From Tindallia magadiensis (GTDB lineage: Bacteria; Bacillota; Clostridia; Peptostreptococcales; Tindalliaceae): 64,000 nt of DNA. The notes below the pieces were generated by a model. The model made no database searches. It was given only the letters and a program-made list of their open reading frames with translations, and was not told the origin of the DNA. A program made the position numbers and the translations under genes. The stretch lies in contig NZ_FOQA01000006.1 in the NCBI RefSeq assembly GCF_900113635.1, positions 1 to 64,000 on the forward strand, in the 5' to 3' direction. Position 1 is the stretch's first letter, and the number at the start of each line of letters is the position of its first letter. This document shows, piece after piece, positions 27,430 through 36,308 of the stretch.

Positions 27430-28353
27430 TTACGAAGACTCTCTTTTCATAAATTCTGTTAAACGATCACTAAAGGCTTGTGCCGCATGATATCCCATCA
27501 TTTTTTGCCGATGATTTCTTGCGGCAACTTCAACCATCAGAGAAATATTCCTAGCTGGTTTTACAGGTATAACTACTTCTTCAACTGCTACGTCCAGTAT
27601 TTTTCGATAAGATTCATCCAATCCTAACCGGTCATAACTTTTTTGTTGATCCCATTCTTCCAAATGAACCACGATGTCAATACCTGTTCGATTCTTGATA
27701 GCACCTACCCCATAAAGACTTTTTACATCTAAAATACCAATCCCCCTCACTTCTATCATATTTTTTGTCAGATCTGGAGCTGATCCAACAATATAGTCAT
27801 GCCCTATTCGTTTCACTTCAATGGTGTCATCCGCCACTAGCAAGTGTCCTTTTTTTATCAGTTCAATGGCTGTCTCACTTTTTCCAATGCCACTTTTACC
27901 AGTAATAGCTACACCTACTCCATAAACATCCATAAGAACTCCATGAATCTGGGTAGTTTCTGCCAAGTGAAACTCTAAATAGTTCATTAATCTAGAGATT
28001 AGCTTTGTTGTATTTAGATTGCTTCCCAAAATTTTACGTCCATGATCACTGGCAATTTTCAATAATTCTACCGGCAAACCCAAGTTTCTACTGACCAGCA
28101 TGCAGGGAATAGGATATGACATAATTTTATCAAATCGGCTATTTCTCAAATCTTCCGGTAATGTTTGCAGGTAGTAATGCTCTACTTTCCCTAAAATCAG
28201 CATGCGTTCATAGGCAAAATAATCAAAATAGCCTGCAAGCTGAATACCTGGTCGAACCAGTTCACTGGTTGTAATAAAGGATTCTGATGGAATTTCTGGG
28301 TTCAAATCTTCTAACTGTTGATCTTTTATTAGCTGAGTAACCGATATTGACAT
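27430..28353 (-). CDS. hprK: HPr kinase/phosphorylase
   Basis: Phosphorylates and dephosphorylates HPr on Ser46 in carbon catabolite control of Firmicutes. 307 residues: an N-terminal domain with SYPIPCMLVSRNL and KILGSN, then the kinase domain with HGVLMDVYGVGVAITGKSGI (Walker A GKSGIGKSE near 152), LVADDTIEVKRI, the HprK signature EVRGIGILDVKSLYG near 200-215 and NISLMVEVAARNHRQKMMGY. ATG 28353 follows GGAGGGG; the frame also has GTG 28356. It forms a unit with uvrC and pspC upstream. Confidence 0.95.
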   Translation of the reverse strand: MSISVTQLIKDQQLEDLNPEIPSESFITTSELVRPGIQLAGYFDYFAYERMLILGKVEHYYLQTLPEDLRNSRFDKIMSYPIPCMLVSRNLGLPVELLKIASDHGRKILGSNLNTTKLISRLMNYLEFHLAETTQIHGVLMDVYGVGVAITGKSGIGKSETAIELIKKGHLLVADDTIEVKRIGHDYIVGSAPDLTKNMIEVRGIGILDVKSLYGVGAIKNRTGIDIVVHLEEWDQQKSYDRLGLDESYRKILDVAVEEVVIPVKPARNISLMVEVAARNHRQKMMGYHAAQAFSDRLTEFMKRESS

Positions 28354-28379
28354 CACAGCCCCTCCTCTCTTTTATCAAA

Positions 28380-28577
28380 TCATTCCGATATTGGAGGCTC
28401 AGGAATAATAGCCAGCGCAATAATATAAGCAATAATACCGCCAAACCCCATGCTAAAAACGGTAAAAACAACCCATAGGAGACGTACCAAAGTAGGGTCA
28501 ATATTAAAATATTCGGCAATACCACCACAAACACCAGAAATTTTTTTATTTGTCCGGGATAAGTAAAGACGTTTCAT
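28380..28577 (-). CDS. PspC-domain small membrane protein
   Basis: 65 residues, essentially one PspC domain: MKRLYLSRTNKKISGVCGGI, AEYFNIDPTLVRLLWVVF, and a hydrophobic helix (about 33-58) ending IIPEPP. PspC proteins respond to envelope stress in proteobacteria; the function of the stand-alone Firmicutes form is unclear. The ATG overlaps the uvrC stop by four bases (ATGA), so the two are translationally coupled. hprK follows after 26 bases. Confidence 0.88.
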   Translation of the reverse strand: MKRLYLSRTNKKISGVCGGIAEYFNIDPTLVRLLWVVFTVFSMGFGGIIAYIIALAIIPEPPISE

Positions 28578-30469
28578 CCTTGTTTTACCTCCTTCTCATC
28601 ATTGTAATCATTTTTGTGAAAATAGTGATATACAGCTTCGGCCTGCTTATTGTTAATTCCTTCAACGGCTTTGATTTCGTCATAGGTTGCCTTTTTTAGA
28701 TTTTGAATCCCCTTGAAATGCTCTAGTAATCGGTGTCTGCTTTTTTCGCCAATACCTGCAATGCTGTCTAATTCAGATTCTGTCAACGCTTTACTTCTTC
28801 TTTGGCGATGAAAATCAACAGCAAACCGATGAACTTCATCTTGTATCTTCGATAACAGCCGCCAGGTTTCTTTATAATTTCTTAGATCATATTTTGTGCC
28901 GTCATATAGCAAGGCACTGGTACGATGTCTGTCATCTTTTACCATTCCTGCAACAGGTATAGAAACACCGCATTCTTTCAATGCTCTCAAAGCAGCTGAA
29001 ACCTGACCAACGCCTCCATCCACCAATAGTAAATCCGGGAAATAGGCAAAGCTTGATGTATCAATCTCTTTTTTGCCGTCGGCAATTTCCTGAGCTTCTT
29101 TTAATCCTCGTTGAAATCGTCTCTTAACGACTTCATAAATGCTTCCGGGATCATCAGGCGTAGTAACACTTCTTATTTTAAACCTTCTATACCCACTTTT
29201 ACAAGGTATTCCTTCTTTAAATACTACCATCACACCTACTGGCTCTGTTCCTGCCGTTGTAGAAATATCAATTGCCTCGATTAACAGAGGTGGTTGTTGC
29301 AACTTAATTGTGCCAGCTATTTCCTGAAGTGCCTGTATTCTTTCAGATTCCTTTTTTCGTCTTGTTTTTTCACGCTGCTCAATTAATATATTTGCATTTT
29401 TTTGAACTAGTTCAACCAGTTTTCTTTTTTCACCACGTTGTGGTGTTTTTATATTTGTTTTTCGTCCTTTTTTTTCTGTAAGCCAATGTTCAATTAACTC
29501 TTTATCAGCAGGTTCTTCCGCCATCAATAGCTCCATAGGTATATAAGGAGCGTTGTCATAATACAATTTCAGAAAAGAAGCTAAGATCTTTGAACTTTCT
29601 TCCTGCTCTTCACCTTTCAGAAAGTGATGATGTTGGTTAATAATTTTACCATCACGAACAGAAAAAACCTGAACGCAACTTTCTTGATTTCCACGCACTA
29701 GCGCAATAACATCTTGGTCCAAAGCTTTTCCTCGATCCATTTTTTGCTTTTCTGTCACCTTCTGAAGTGCTGACCATTGATCTCTAAAAAGGGCTGCTTT
29801 TTCAAATTGCATTTTTTCGGCAGCCTGCTTCATCTTTTGTTCTAATTCGTTAAGTAATTTGTTTTCTTTTCCATCCAAAAGCAACGTTACCTGTCGAATC
29901 ATTTCTTGATATTCTTCTTTATGAACTTTGCCCTGGCAAGGCCCCAAGCATTGTCTTAAATGAAAGTTTAAACAAGGACGATCAATTTTTCCTGAATTTT
30001 TGCTTATTTTCTTATTACATTGCTTTATTGGAAAAAGTTGTCTTATCAGTTCCAGCGTTTCATTTAAAGCACCTACGTCTGTATAGGGACCAAAATACCT
30101 TGATCCATCTTTTGTAATTTGCCGTGTTTTAAAGACTCGTGGAAAAGATTCTTTGTGTGTAATTTTGATGTACGGATAGCTTTTATCGTCTCTTAGCAAT
30201 ACATTGTATTTAGGTCTGTTTTCTTTAATCAGGTTACACTCAAGAATCAGCGCCTCTACTTCTGTATCTGTTATAATGGTTTCAAAATCAGTTACATGTT
30301 GCATCATCGCCCGTACTTTTGGTGTTGCTTGTCCAGCTGTTGTAAAGTACTGTCTCACTCGATTTCTTAAACTTCTAGCTTTTCCTACATAAATGGTTTC
30401 TCTTTTTTTATTCTTCATGATATAAACGCCAGGTTGTTTTGGCAAATTATCCAATTTTTCTTTAAGCAT
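28574..30469 (-). CDS. uvrC: UvrABC system protein C
   Basis: Makes both incisions in nucleotide excision repair. About 631 residues: the GIY-YIG nuclease (PGVYIMKNKKRETIYVGKAR near 15-35, LECNLIKENRPKYNVLLRDD), the UVR helical pair (NELEQKMKQAAEKMQFEKAA near 205), the RNase H-like second nuclease (LLVDGGVGQVSAALRAL near 480) and C-terminal helix-hairpin-helix repeats (LDSIAGIGEKSRHRLLEHF). ATG 30469 is preferred over ATG 30484 because of an upstream GGTGG. It lies apart from uvrB-uvrA, which are at 38.7-43.6 kb. Confidence 0.95.
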   Translation of the reverse strand: MLKEKLDNLPKQPGVYIMKNKKRETIYVGKARSLRNRVRQYFTTAGQATPKVRAMMQHVTDFETIITDTEVEALILECNLIKENRPKYNVLLRDDKSYPYIKITHKESFPRVFKTRQITKDGSRYFGPYTDVGALNETLELIRQLFPIKQCNKKISKNSGKIDRPCLNFHLRQCLGPCQGKVHKEEYQEMIRQVTLLLDGKENKLLNELEQKMKQAAEKMQFEKAALFRDQWSALQKVTEKQKMDRGKALDQDVIALVRGNQESCVQVFSVRDGKIINQHHHFLKGEEQEESSKILASFLKLYYDNAPYIPMELLMAEEPADKELIEHWLTEKKGRKTNIKTPQRGEKRKLVELVQKNANILIEQREKTRRKKESERIQALQEIAGTIKLQQPPLLIEAIDISTTAGTEPVGVMVVFKEGIPCKSGYRRFKIRSVTTPDDPGSIYEVVKRRFQRGLKEAQEIADGKKEIDTSSFAYFPDLLLVDGGVGQVSAALRALKECGVSIPVAGMVKDDRHRTSALLYDGTKYDLRNYKETWRLLSKIQDEVHRFAVDFHRQRRSKALTESELDSIAGIGEKSRHRLLEHFKGIQNLKKATYDEIKAVEGINNKQAEAVYHYFHKNDYNDEKEVKQG

Positions 30470-30572
30470 TTCGTTTCCACCCATTTGTTTTTTCTTTATT
30501 TATTCTATTTATTTTTATTCATTTTATTCTGATGCTTACTTTTTGTATTATCAACCTGCCTGCTTTCTCTTT

Positions 30573-30602
30573 ATTGTACCTCTTTTCTACCTATAATGCC
30601 AA
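30573..30602 (-). promoter_or_regulatory. Promoter of uvrC-pspC-hprK
   Basis: On the minus strand TTGGCA (30602-30597), an 18-base spacer and TACAAT (30578-30573), about 100 bases upstream of uvrC. Both hexamers match the vegetative consensus at five of six positions. Confidence 0.6.
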
Positions 30603-30604
30603 CT

Positions 30605-30750
30605 TTCTTGTTGTTTATCCGATCACTACCACCACTAAGACTCCCTCTTCTGAGAAAGGTAGATAAGCGGTGATACGTCGCTGGATAGCTCATCCTAACC
30701 TTCCGATGGAGCTAAAACTCCACCAGAATCTAAGAATCCTGTTTGTCAGA
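30605..30750. ncRNA. Structured intergenic element with conserved hairpin motif, copy B (30699-30745)
   Basis: No ORF lies between uvrC and rnfD (30485-30808). At 30699-30745 the plus strand repeats the hairpin seen at 5258-5304: TGGAG (30707-30711), loop CTAAAA, CTCCA (30718-30722), TTC/GAA outer pairs, then CTAAGAATCCTGTTTG. Upstream of it ACCACT and AGCGGT-type segments (about 30628-30670) can also pair. Read on the plus strand it would end at the hairpin 30765-30789 and make a small RNA of about 170 bases. It could also be read on the minus strand. The family is unknown to me; raiA and other clostridial noncoding RNAs are worth comparing. Confidence 0.4.
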
Positions 30751-30756
30751 ATAATC

Positions 30757-30789
30757 ATAAAAATTCCGGATCAGGGCACCTGATCCGGA
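30757..30789. terminator. Terminator after rnfD
   Basis: TCCGGATCAGG (30765-30775) pairs perfectly with CCTGATCCGGA (30779-30789) around a 3-base loop, followed on the minus strand by five T. It lies 20 bases after the rnfD stop and shows that the operon ends there, with no rnfG, E, A or B. The plus-strand side is T-rich too, so it may work both ways. Confidence 0.88.
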
Positions 30790-30808
30790 TAGAATTCTTT
30801 TATTCTTT

Positions 30809-31750
30809 TTACGCTTCTTTTGGTTCAAGAAAAGCAAGATGTCTGGTCGCTTTATCAATCACTGGAACAAAAGCATTCATGATCAGTATAGAAAAAGCAA
30901 CCCCTTCTGTCGGTGGCAAAAACACCCGAAAAATCATCACCAGTACGCCAATGCTCAATCCAAAAATAACTCGTCCACTATAGGTAATAGGGGCTGTTAC
31001 CCAATCTGTCGCCATAAATAAGGCGCCGATCATCAGTCCACCGGACAACAAATGATAAATTGGATCTTGTCCTGTTGCTAGTGCAATAACAACCACCGTC
31101 GCAAAAATAACCAGTGGTACTCTAAGCTTGATATGTTTTCGATGTTTCAAGTATGCCGCCCCAGCTATTAATGCTAGTGGAGAAGATTCAGAAAGTGCTC
31201 CCCCCTGAAATCCAATAAACATTTCTCCATAGCTTGGCATTTCCATCCCACTACCCAATAAAGCTAGAGGAGATGCCTGTGTGACAATTTCTACGGAACT
31301 TAAGGTTAATGCACCAGGAGCAAATGCTGCAAAAACAGGTGTTAATAAAATCATAGACACGCGTCCAAAAAGTGCTGGATTGAAACGATTCAGGCCTAGT
31401 CCACCAGAAAGTTCTTTCGCAACACCTACCCCTATCACCGTAGCCATTACAGCCGAAAACCAAGGTGCTGTCGGTTGATATAAAAGGGCTACAAAAAGAC
31501 CTGTAAGGACAGCACTGCCATCATACAAAGATGGTTTTTTCCCCATCATTTTACGGACAGCTACTTCTGTTAGTGCTGCTGTCGCCATGCAAATAGCTAT
31601 TAAAAATATGGCATTCGCTCCATAAAAGAAAATAGATACCAATGAAATGGGAAGCAGCGCAATCATTACGTCTCTCATCGCTGTTTCTAAAAAATAATTA
31701 TCTTTAAGGTAAGGTGCCGATGATACCGGCAGTTTTCCCGCTTGACTCAT
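30809..31750 (-). CDS. rnfD: RnfD-type membrane flavoprotein subunit (orphan)
   Basis: 313 residues with about 8-9 membrane helices, the NqrB/RnfD fold: SLYDGSAVLTGLFVALLYQP near 74-93, GGLGLNRFNPALFGRVSMIL near 116-135 and DWVTAPITYSGRVIFG near 245. In known Rnf complexes RnfD carries covalent FMN on a Thr in a D-x-x-T/S-x-A-T motif; here the matching stretch reads EIVTQASPLA with Ser160 in that place. It follows rnfC by 21 bases and is the last gene of the molybdoenzyme operon; a strong terminator comes next. Without rnfGEAB it cannot form a classical Rnf pump, so I infer it passes electrons across the membrane to the exported molybdoenzyme. Confidence 0.88.
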   Translation of the reverse strand: MSQAGKLPVSSAPYLKDNYFLETAMRDVMIALLPISLVSIFFYGANAIFLIAICMATAALTEVAVRKMMGKKPSLYDGSAVLTGLFVALLYQPTAPWFSAVMATVIGVGVAKELSGGLGLNRFNPALFGRVSMILLTPVFAAFAPGALTLSSVEIVTQASPLALLGSGMEMPSYGEMFIGFQGGALSESSPLALIAGAAYLKHRKHIKLRVPLVIFATVVVIALATGQDPIYHLLSGGLMIGALFMATDWVTAPITYSGRVIFGLSIGVLVMIFRVFLPPTEGVAFSILIMNAFVPVIDKATRHLAFLEPKEA

Positions 31751-31771
31751 AATGGATTTCCTCCTTTTTTG

Positions 31772-33097
31772 TTAAGCGTTTCTTTTTGCCATTTCTCTTT
31801 TTTTAACAACCGGTTTCGCTACTTTTATAAACTCTAAAATCGGCCTATTCGCCGGACAGCTAAAGACACAGATTCCGCATTCCATACAGTCCATCATATT
31901 CCACTGCTCTAATCCTTCATAATTTTCCGTCTCGGCATACATACTCAGTTGATTTGGGTAAAGACGCATCGGGCATCTTTCCACACATTTTCCACAGCGT
32001 ACGCAATTGCTAAAGGGTAATTGCTCTCGTACGATTTCATTCGGTAATAATAATACACCGGTGCTGTTTTTAATCACAGGAGCGTCCAAGGTTTCTTGTG
32101 CCTGCCCCGTCATTGGTCCACCAATAACAGCTTTATATCCTTCTGTCTGATCAATCTTACAATGTTCAAGGATATGGCCTATCGGTGTCCCTATTTTAGT
32201 CATAAAGTTTCCTGGCTGATGCATATCAGGGCCGCTCACCGTAACAATTCTTTCAATCAACGGTTTTCCATAAACAACCGCTTCATAGACAGCAATGGTG
32301 GTTCCTATATTTCGGACAATACATCCAATTTCTGCTGATCTTGCACCTCTTTTAACATCTCTGCCAGTCACTGATTTGATCAGTATTGATTTGAATCCCT
32401 GAGGATATTTCACAGCAAGCGGAACAATTTCAAACAGTTTATTATCCTTCGTTTTCTCTTTTAGCATTTCTATCGCATCCGGTTTATTAACTTCTATTCC
32501 TATCATGCATTTTTTTGCTCCAATTACTCTTGAAATAATTTCTGCCCCGGCAATTAACTCGTCAGCCCGTTCTACCATTGCCCGATGGTCACAGGTTAAA
32601 AAAGGTTCACATTCGGCACCATTTAATACTAAATAATCCACTGGCTGACGAACATTTATATTAACACTTGTCGGGAAGGACGCTCCACCCATCCCTACAA
32701 TACCAGCTTCTCTAATTGCTTCAATAATTTCTTCTTTCGACATGCTTGATGGATCACGTTTTACCGTCGGTTCAAACTCCTGGTTGTCCCCTTCCACATC
32801 AATAATAACGCTTTTCCCAACATCTCCACTACAATACCAAAGGGTTTCTACCTCCCTAACCGTACCGTTAACACTAGAATGTACAGGAGCACTGATCATT
32901 TCATCCGAATCACCAATTTTCTCTCCTACTTTCACTTTGTCCCCGGCTTTCACCAGTGGCTCACAAGGTGCGCCTAAGCTCTGATGCATTGGTATAATCA
33001 CTTTTTTCGGAACCGACATTTTCTGAATAGACAATTGATCTGTATAGCTTTTGTAATGCGGAACATAGGCTCCCCCACTAAAAGATTTGGCCTCCAT
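31772..33097 (-). CDS. rnfC: RnfC-type electron-input subunit (orphan)
   Basis: 441 residues. The N-terminal barrel-sandwich region (VIIPMHQSLGAPCEPLVKAG, HSSVNGTVREVE) leads into the flavin/NADH-binding domain (REAGIVGMGGASFPTSVN near 128-145, LVLNGAECEPFLTCDHRAM), a SLBB-like segment (ERIVTVSGPDMHQPGNF) and two [4Fe-4S] clusters, CVRCGKCVERCP near 365 and CMECGICVFSCP near 403. RnfC normally takes electrons from ferredoxin or gives them to NAD in the Rnf complex. Here it follows a molybdoenzyme iron-sulfur subunit and precedes only rnfD. A GGGGTGA site precedes ATG. Its donor (NADH or ferredoxin) cannot be told from sequence. Confidence 0.92.
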   Translation of the reverse strand: MEAKSFSGGAYVPHYKSYTDQLSIQKMSVPKKVIIPMHQSLGAPCEPLVKAGDKVKVGEKIGDSDEMISAPVHSSVNGTVREVETLWYCSGDVGKSVIIDVEGDNQEFEPTVKRDPSSMSKEEIIEAIREAGIVGMGGASFPTSVNINVRQPVDYLVLNGAECEPFLTCDHRAMVERADELIAGAEIISRVIGAKKCMIGIEVNKPDAIEMLKEKTKDNKLFEIVPLAVKYPQGFKSILIKSVTGRDVKRGARSAEIGCIVRNIGTTIAVYEAVVYGKPLIERIVTVSGPDMHQPGNFMTKIGTPIGHILEHCKIDQTEGYKAVIGGPMTGQAQETLDAPVIKNSTGVLLLPNEIVREQLPFSNCVRCGKCVERCPMRLYPNQLSMYAETENYEGLEQWNMMDCMECGICVFSCPANRPILEFIKVAKPVVKKREMAKRNA

Positions 33098-33142
33098 TCA
33101 ATTCACCCCTTCTTTTAAAGTCGACATATGGTTTATGCTTCT

Positions 33143-34000
33143 CTACTTCATTCTGTCTTCTTCTTTCTTTCGTTCCAAAGCTTCAATATCATCATCTTCA
33201 TCGATGCCTGGTGCGAAATGACAGTGTGGTGCCATTTTATGTTTTTCACGAACTTCTTCCGCTTTTTGACTGTATTTTCTAGAATGCAAGAAATTAAAAC
33301 CTACAACAGCTGCACCAGCTAGTAAAGCTGCCGGACGCAATGGCATAGAACTCCAGAGTCGAAGTGACATAGGAATTTCCGGATTAACCGGCAACCCATA
33401 TTGTTGGGGTGTTTCATCTAACAGGTTCAATACTCTCTGACCGCCAAATTCAGATTCTCCATAAAGATTTGCATGAACATATCCTTGTTTTTTAAGATCT
33501 TCAATTCGGCTGTCTGCATAAGCAATCATTTCGTCCCGTGAACCAAACTTAACGGCTGTTGTTGGACACACCGTACTACAAAAAGGTTCTAGACCTTCTT
33601 TTATTCTGGATTCACATAAAGAACATTTATCTACTACAGCATTTGGCCGGTCATAACTGATGGCATGGTATGGACAATTTTTTGCACAGTAGTTACAGCT
33701 AATGCATAGCCTTTCATCGATCACTACCAGATCATCTTCGTTTTTATGACAAGCTCTTGTAGGACAGGCCATAACGCAAGATGCTTCTGTGCAATGAAAA
33801 CAAGCATCTTTTTTATAGACTTTTCGCATACTCCCTGCAGAACTTCCTGCATAATACTGGCCACTGCTATGCTCTTTTATCTTAGTTCTAAAAATGCTAG
33901 GAGTCACATCGTAGATGCTTTTACACACAGCTGTACATGCTTCACAGCCAATACAAAGAGAATGATCCACTAGCATAGTAAGGTCTTTACGATTACTCAT
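33143..34000 (-). CDS. Four-cluster ferredoxin subunit of an exported molybdoenzyme, with C-terminal membrane anchor
   Basis: 285 residues. Sixteen cysteines arranged as in FdnH/PhsB/DmsB: CIGCEACTAVC from Cys16, CFHCTEASCVMACP near 67-79, CISCNYCAKNCP near 98-109 and CSLCESR with CSTVCP near 126-145, giving four [4Fe-4S] clusters. After an alanine-rich hydrophobic helix (about 226-245, RPAALLAGAAVVGFNFL) comes a charged His/Glu/Lys-rich tail of about 45 residues. A single C-terminal helix is typical of FdnH, where the cluster domain is outside and the tail inside. It has no signal of its own, so export with the Tat-dependent catalytic subunit is likely. Genes 24 and 46 bases away confirm the operon. 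Confidence 0.88.
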   Translation of the reverse strand: MSNRKDLTMLVDHSLCIGCEACTAVCKSIYDVTPSIFRTKIKEHSSGQYYAGSSAGSMRKVYKKDACFHCTEASCVMACPTRACHKNEDDLVVIDERLCISCNYCAKNCPYHAISYDRPNAVVDKCSLCESRIKEGLEPFCSTVCPTTAVKFGSRDEMIAYADSRIEDLKKQGYVHANLYGESEFGGQRVLNLLDETPQQYGLPVNPEIPMSLRLWSSMPLRPAALLAGAAVVGFNFLHSRKYSQKAEEVREKHKMAPHCHFAPGIDEDDDIEALERKKEEDRMK

Positions 34001-34023
34001 CTCCTATCTCCTCCTCTCTATTT

Positions 34024-36270
34024 TTAAGCCTTGGTCACTTTTACGGGAAAGTCTGTCATACAGGCTGCAGCTCCCGGATCATGCAGTTCTTTCATTTCCT
34101 CATGTGTCATTGAAGGAATTAAATCGCCATCATTAGCCCCAATTCCATAGGCAACGTTTAACTTGCGACTCCAGTGACCAAACCCATGAAAAACACAGAC
34201 ACAATCATGACGAATTCCTTCTGTCAGCTTTGCTTTTAGTTGGATTTTACCAACACGCGATTCTATATTAACCAAGTCTCCGTCTTTAATGCCCATGTTT
34301 TCAGCTGTTTCCCGATTCATAATGGCGTTGTTTTCGCCATACAATTCCATCACCAGCGTGTTGTTTTGAGATTCTGTCATTTTATGCATTGGAGGTCGAT
34401 TGATCAGATAGTTAAATGGATATTCATCGTTTGGTCCTTCTCGCCTTGGACGCCAGTATGGTAAAGGCTCAAATCCATTTTCTTCCATTACCGTAGAATA
34501 TAGTTCGATTTTACTGGAAGGGGTATTGAACTCTTCACGTGGCTCAAAGGGTTTTTCTTCACCCCATAGCCCAGTGGGATGATCTTTCATTTCATCCCAG
34601 GATGTACCAGCCGCCTCAAGTACAGCGTTGTTCCACGCTCCTCCTGAAGCACCTTCAAAATAATGGCCCAATCCCATAGCTTGAGCAAGTTCAATAATAA
34701 TGCTGGAAAAACCTTTTGTATCATAATCTAAGTTGACTACCGGTGTTCGAACCGCCAGTTGCGGCCATCTAGAGAAAAAGTTTCTTGTAGAAACTCCCGA
34801 AGTTTCTAACCAATGAGGCTCCGGAAGAACAACATCCGCCATCATAGCCATTTCAGATGGGTATATTTCACAAACTGCTATAAAATCTAATTTCTTGAAA
34901 GCTTCTACCATTTTTTTCGCTTCTGGAAAAGCTAATATATTGTATTTCCTCACCAGAGCAGCTTTGGTAGGGTATGGTTTTTCGTTAAGGATACCATCCG
35001 CTACAGTTGCAAAATCTCCATTTGTAAAACGACTCATGATTTCTCTTTGTTCCCAGGCATCAACACGATCGGACCTACGTTCTGGAAAATCAGGTCTCGG
35101 AAAGGTTTCATCAAAGTCAGCTGATGGGAAATTTCTAGCTAACAGCAGACCACCTTCACGCTCAATAGTTCCTACTAATGCATTTAAGATAACAATCGCC
35201 TGAGCGAGCCGTGTACTATTTGCGTAGTTAGGGCCGGCGGCGTCTCTTTTATGTGTAAAAATATGGGCCGGTTTAACGGTAGCAAATTCTCGAGCAATAC
35301 GCCGAATATCATCCGCTGGCACTTCTGTAATTTCAGCTGCCCACTCTGGAGTATATTCTCGAGAGAACTCTTCTAAATATTCAAATCCAGATGTATACTT
35401 TTCAACGTAATCAGCATCATGCAGCCCTTCACTAACAATCACATGAATCATAGCGAGAGCAAAGGCCAGATCTGTTCCTGGTTTAATCTGGATCCACTCA
35501 TGGGCTTTTCTAGCTGTTACAGACATATAAGGATCTAAAATAACCATTTTAGCATTATTAGATAAGGCTCTTGTAATGTTTCGAATATGCATATTTTTTG
35601 ATTTTCCTAATCCATCAAAACCAAATCCCATAATATATTTACAGTTCTCTAAATCGTAAATATAGGGTCTTCCTCCACCTGTAAGCTGTGCGTACCAGCT
35701 CGCAACCTGAGAAGTAAAGCAAGTGCTTTGGTGCGCCACATGATTTGGCGTTCCTATGGCATTTCTTAGTCGGTTAGCAAAATCCTGACCTCTCATAAAA
35801 AATATAATAGACTCCGGACCAAAAGCTTCAATAGATTTATTAAAGTTTTCTGCAATCAGTTCAAATGCTTCTTCCCAAGTAATTTTAACAAATCCTGGAT
35901 CTACTCCTTCTCCTTTTTCCGGATTGGTTCTTTTCATTGGGTACTTTAATCGATCAGGATCATAAAGAGTTTTGGGAGCTGCATAAGCTTTAACACATAA
36001 CCTTCCCTGCGCTGCCTGATCATCTGGATTGCCCTCCAAATGAATTACTCTATCGTTTACTACATGAGCCTTAATCGCACATCCACCACCACAAACGCTA
36101 CAAAATGTGTTTACCACTTTCGACTGTGGCTCTACTAAGCTTTGCTCAGCTTCAGCATGTGCAAATTTAGGGATGCTAAGTCCAGCTGTTGCCGCTACTC
36201 CAGTTCCCAGGGTTAGCTTAAGAAAATTTCTTCGATCAACCTTTATTCCCTTTTGCTTCGATTCATTCAT
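34024..36270 (-). CDS. Tat-exported molybdopterin oxidoreductase, polysulfide/thiosulfate/arsenate-reductase class
   Basis: 748-residue bis-MGD enzyme. A Tat signal (DRRNFLKLT, residues 12-20, cleavage likely after AHA near 39) is followed by the [4Fe-4S] ligands Cys57, Cys60, Cys64 and Cys92 (CSVCGGGC...RLC), LYDPDRLKYPMKR, and a likely Mo ligand Cys183 in HQSTCF. The MGD-binding regions (MGFGFDGLGKSKN, ILDPYMSVTARKA, IKPGTDLAFALAM) and the C-terminal dinucleotide domain (INRPPMHKM...NAIMNRETAENMGI) are complete. It resembles PhsA/PsrA/TtrA/ArrA rather than formate dehydrogenase. The substrate is not predictable: thiosulfate, polysulfide, tetrathionate, arsenate and selenate are candidates. 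Its chaperone, Tat genes and electron-transfer partners surround it. ATG follows AGGAGGGA. Confidence 0.88.
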   Translation of the reverse strand: MNESKQKGIKVDRRNFLKLTLGTGVAATAGLSIPKFAHAEAEQSLVEPQSKVVNTFCSVCGGGCAIKAHVVNDRVIHLEGNPDDQAAQGRLCVKAYAAPKTLYDPDRLKYPMKRTNPEKGEGVDPGFVKITWEEAFELIAENFNKSIEAFGPESIIFFMRGQDFANRLRNAIGTPNHVAHQSTCFTSQVASWYAQLTGGGRPYIYDLENCKYIMGFGFDGLGKSKNMHIRNITRALSNNAKMVILDPYMSVTARKAHEWIQIKPGTDLAFALAMIHVIVSEGLHDADYVEKYTSGFEYLEEFSREYTPEWAAEITEVPADDIRRIAREFATVKPAHIFTHKRDAAGPNYANSTRLAQAIVILNALVGTIEREGGLLLARNFPSADFDETFPRPDFPERRSDRVDAWEQREIMSRFTNGDFATVADGILNEKPYPTKAALVRKYNILAFPEAKKMVEAFKKLDFIAVCEIYPSEMAMMADVVLPEPHWLETSGVSTRNFFSRWPQLAVRTPVVNLDYDTKGFSSIIIELAQAMGLGHYFEGASGGAWNNAVLEAAGTSWDEMKDHPTGLWGEEKPFEPREEFNTPSSKIELYSTVMEENGFEPLPYWRPRREGPNDEYPFNYLINRPPMHKMTESQNNTLVMELYGENNAIMNRETAENMGIKDGDLVNIESRVGKIQLKAKLTEGIRHDCVCVFHGFGHWSRKLNVAYGIGANDGDLIPSMTHEEMKELHDPGAAACMTDFPVKVTKA

Positions 36271-36308
36271 CTTGTTCTTCCCTCCTATTTTCAGTCTATT
36301 GAGATACG

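Noticed and set aside
28262-28534. 90-codon minus-strand frame overlapping hprK and pspC
   Set aside because: It spans the end of pspC and the start of hprK in another frame; both of those are recognised families with good starts.
30809-33097. A complete Rnf complex operon
   Set aside because: Only rnfC and rnfD are present; a strong terminator and an unrelated operon (uvrC) follow, and no rnfG, E, A or B is encoded in the window.
33143-36270. A standard phsABC/psrABC operon
   Set aside because: The A and B subunits fit, but no NrfD/PsrC or cytochrome b gene is present; the next genes are clearly rnfC and rnfD.
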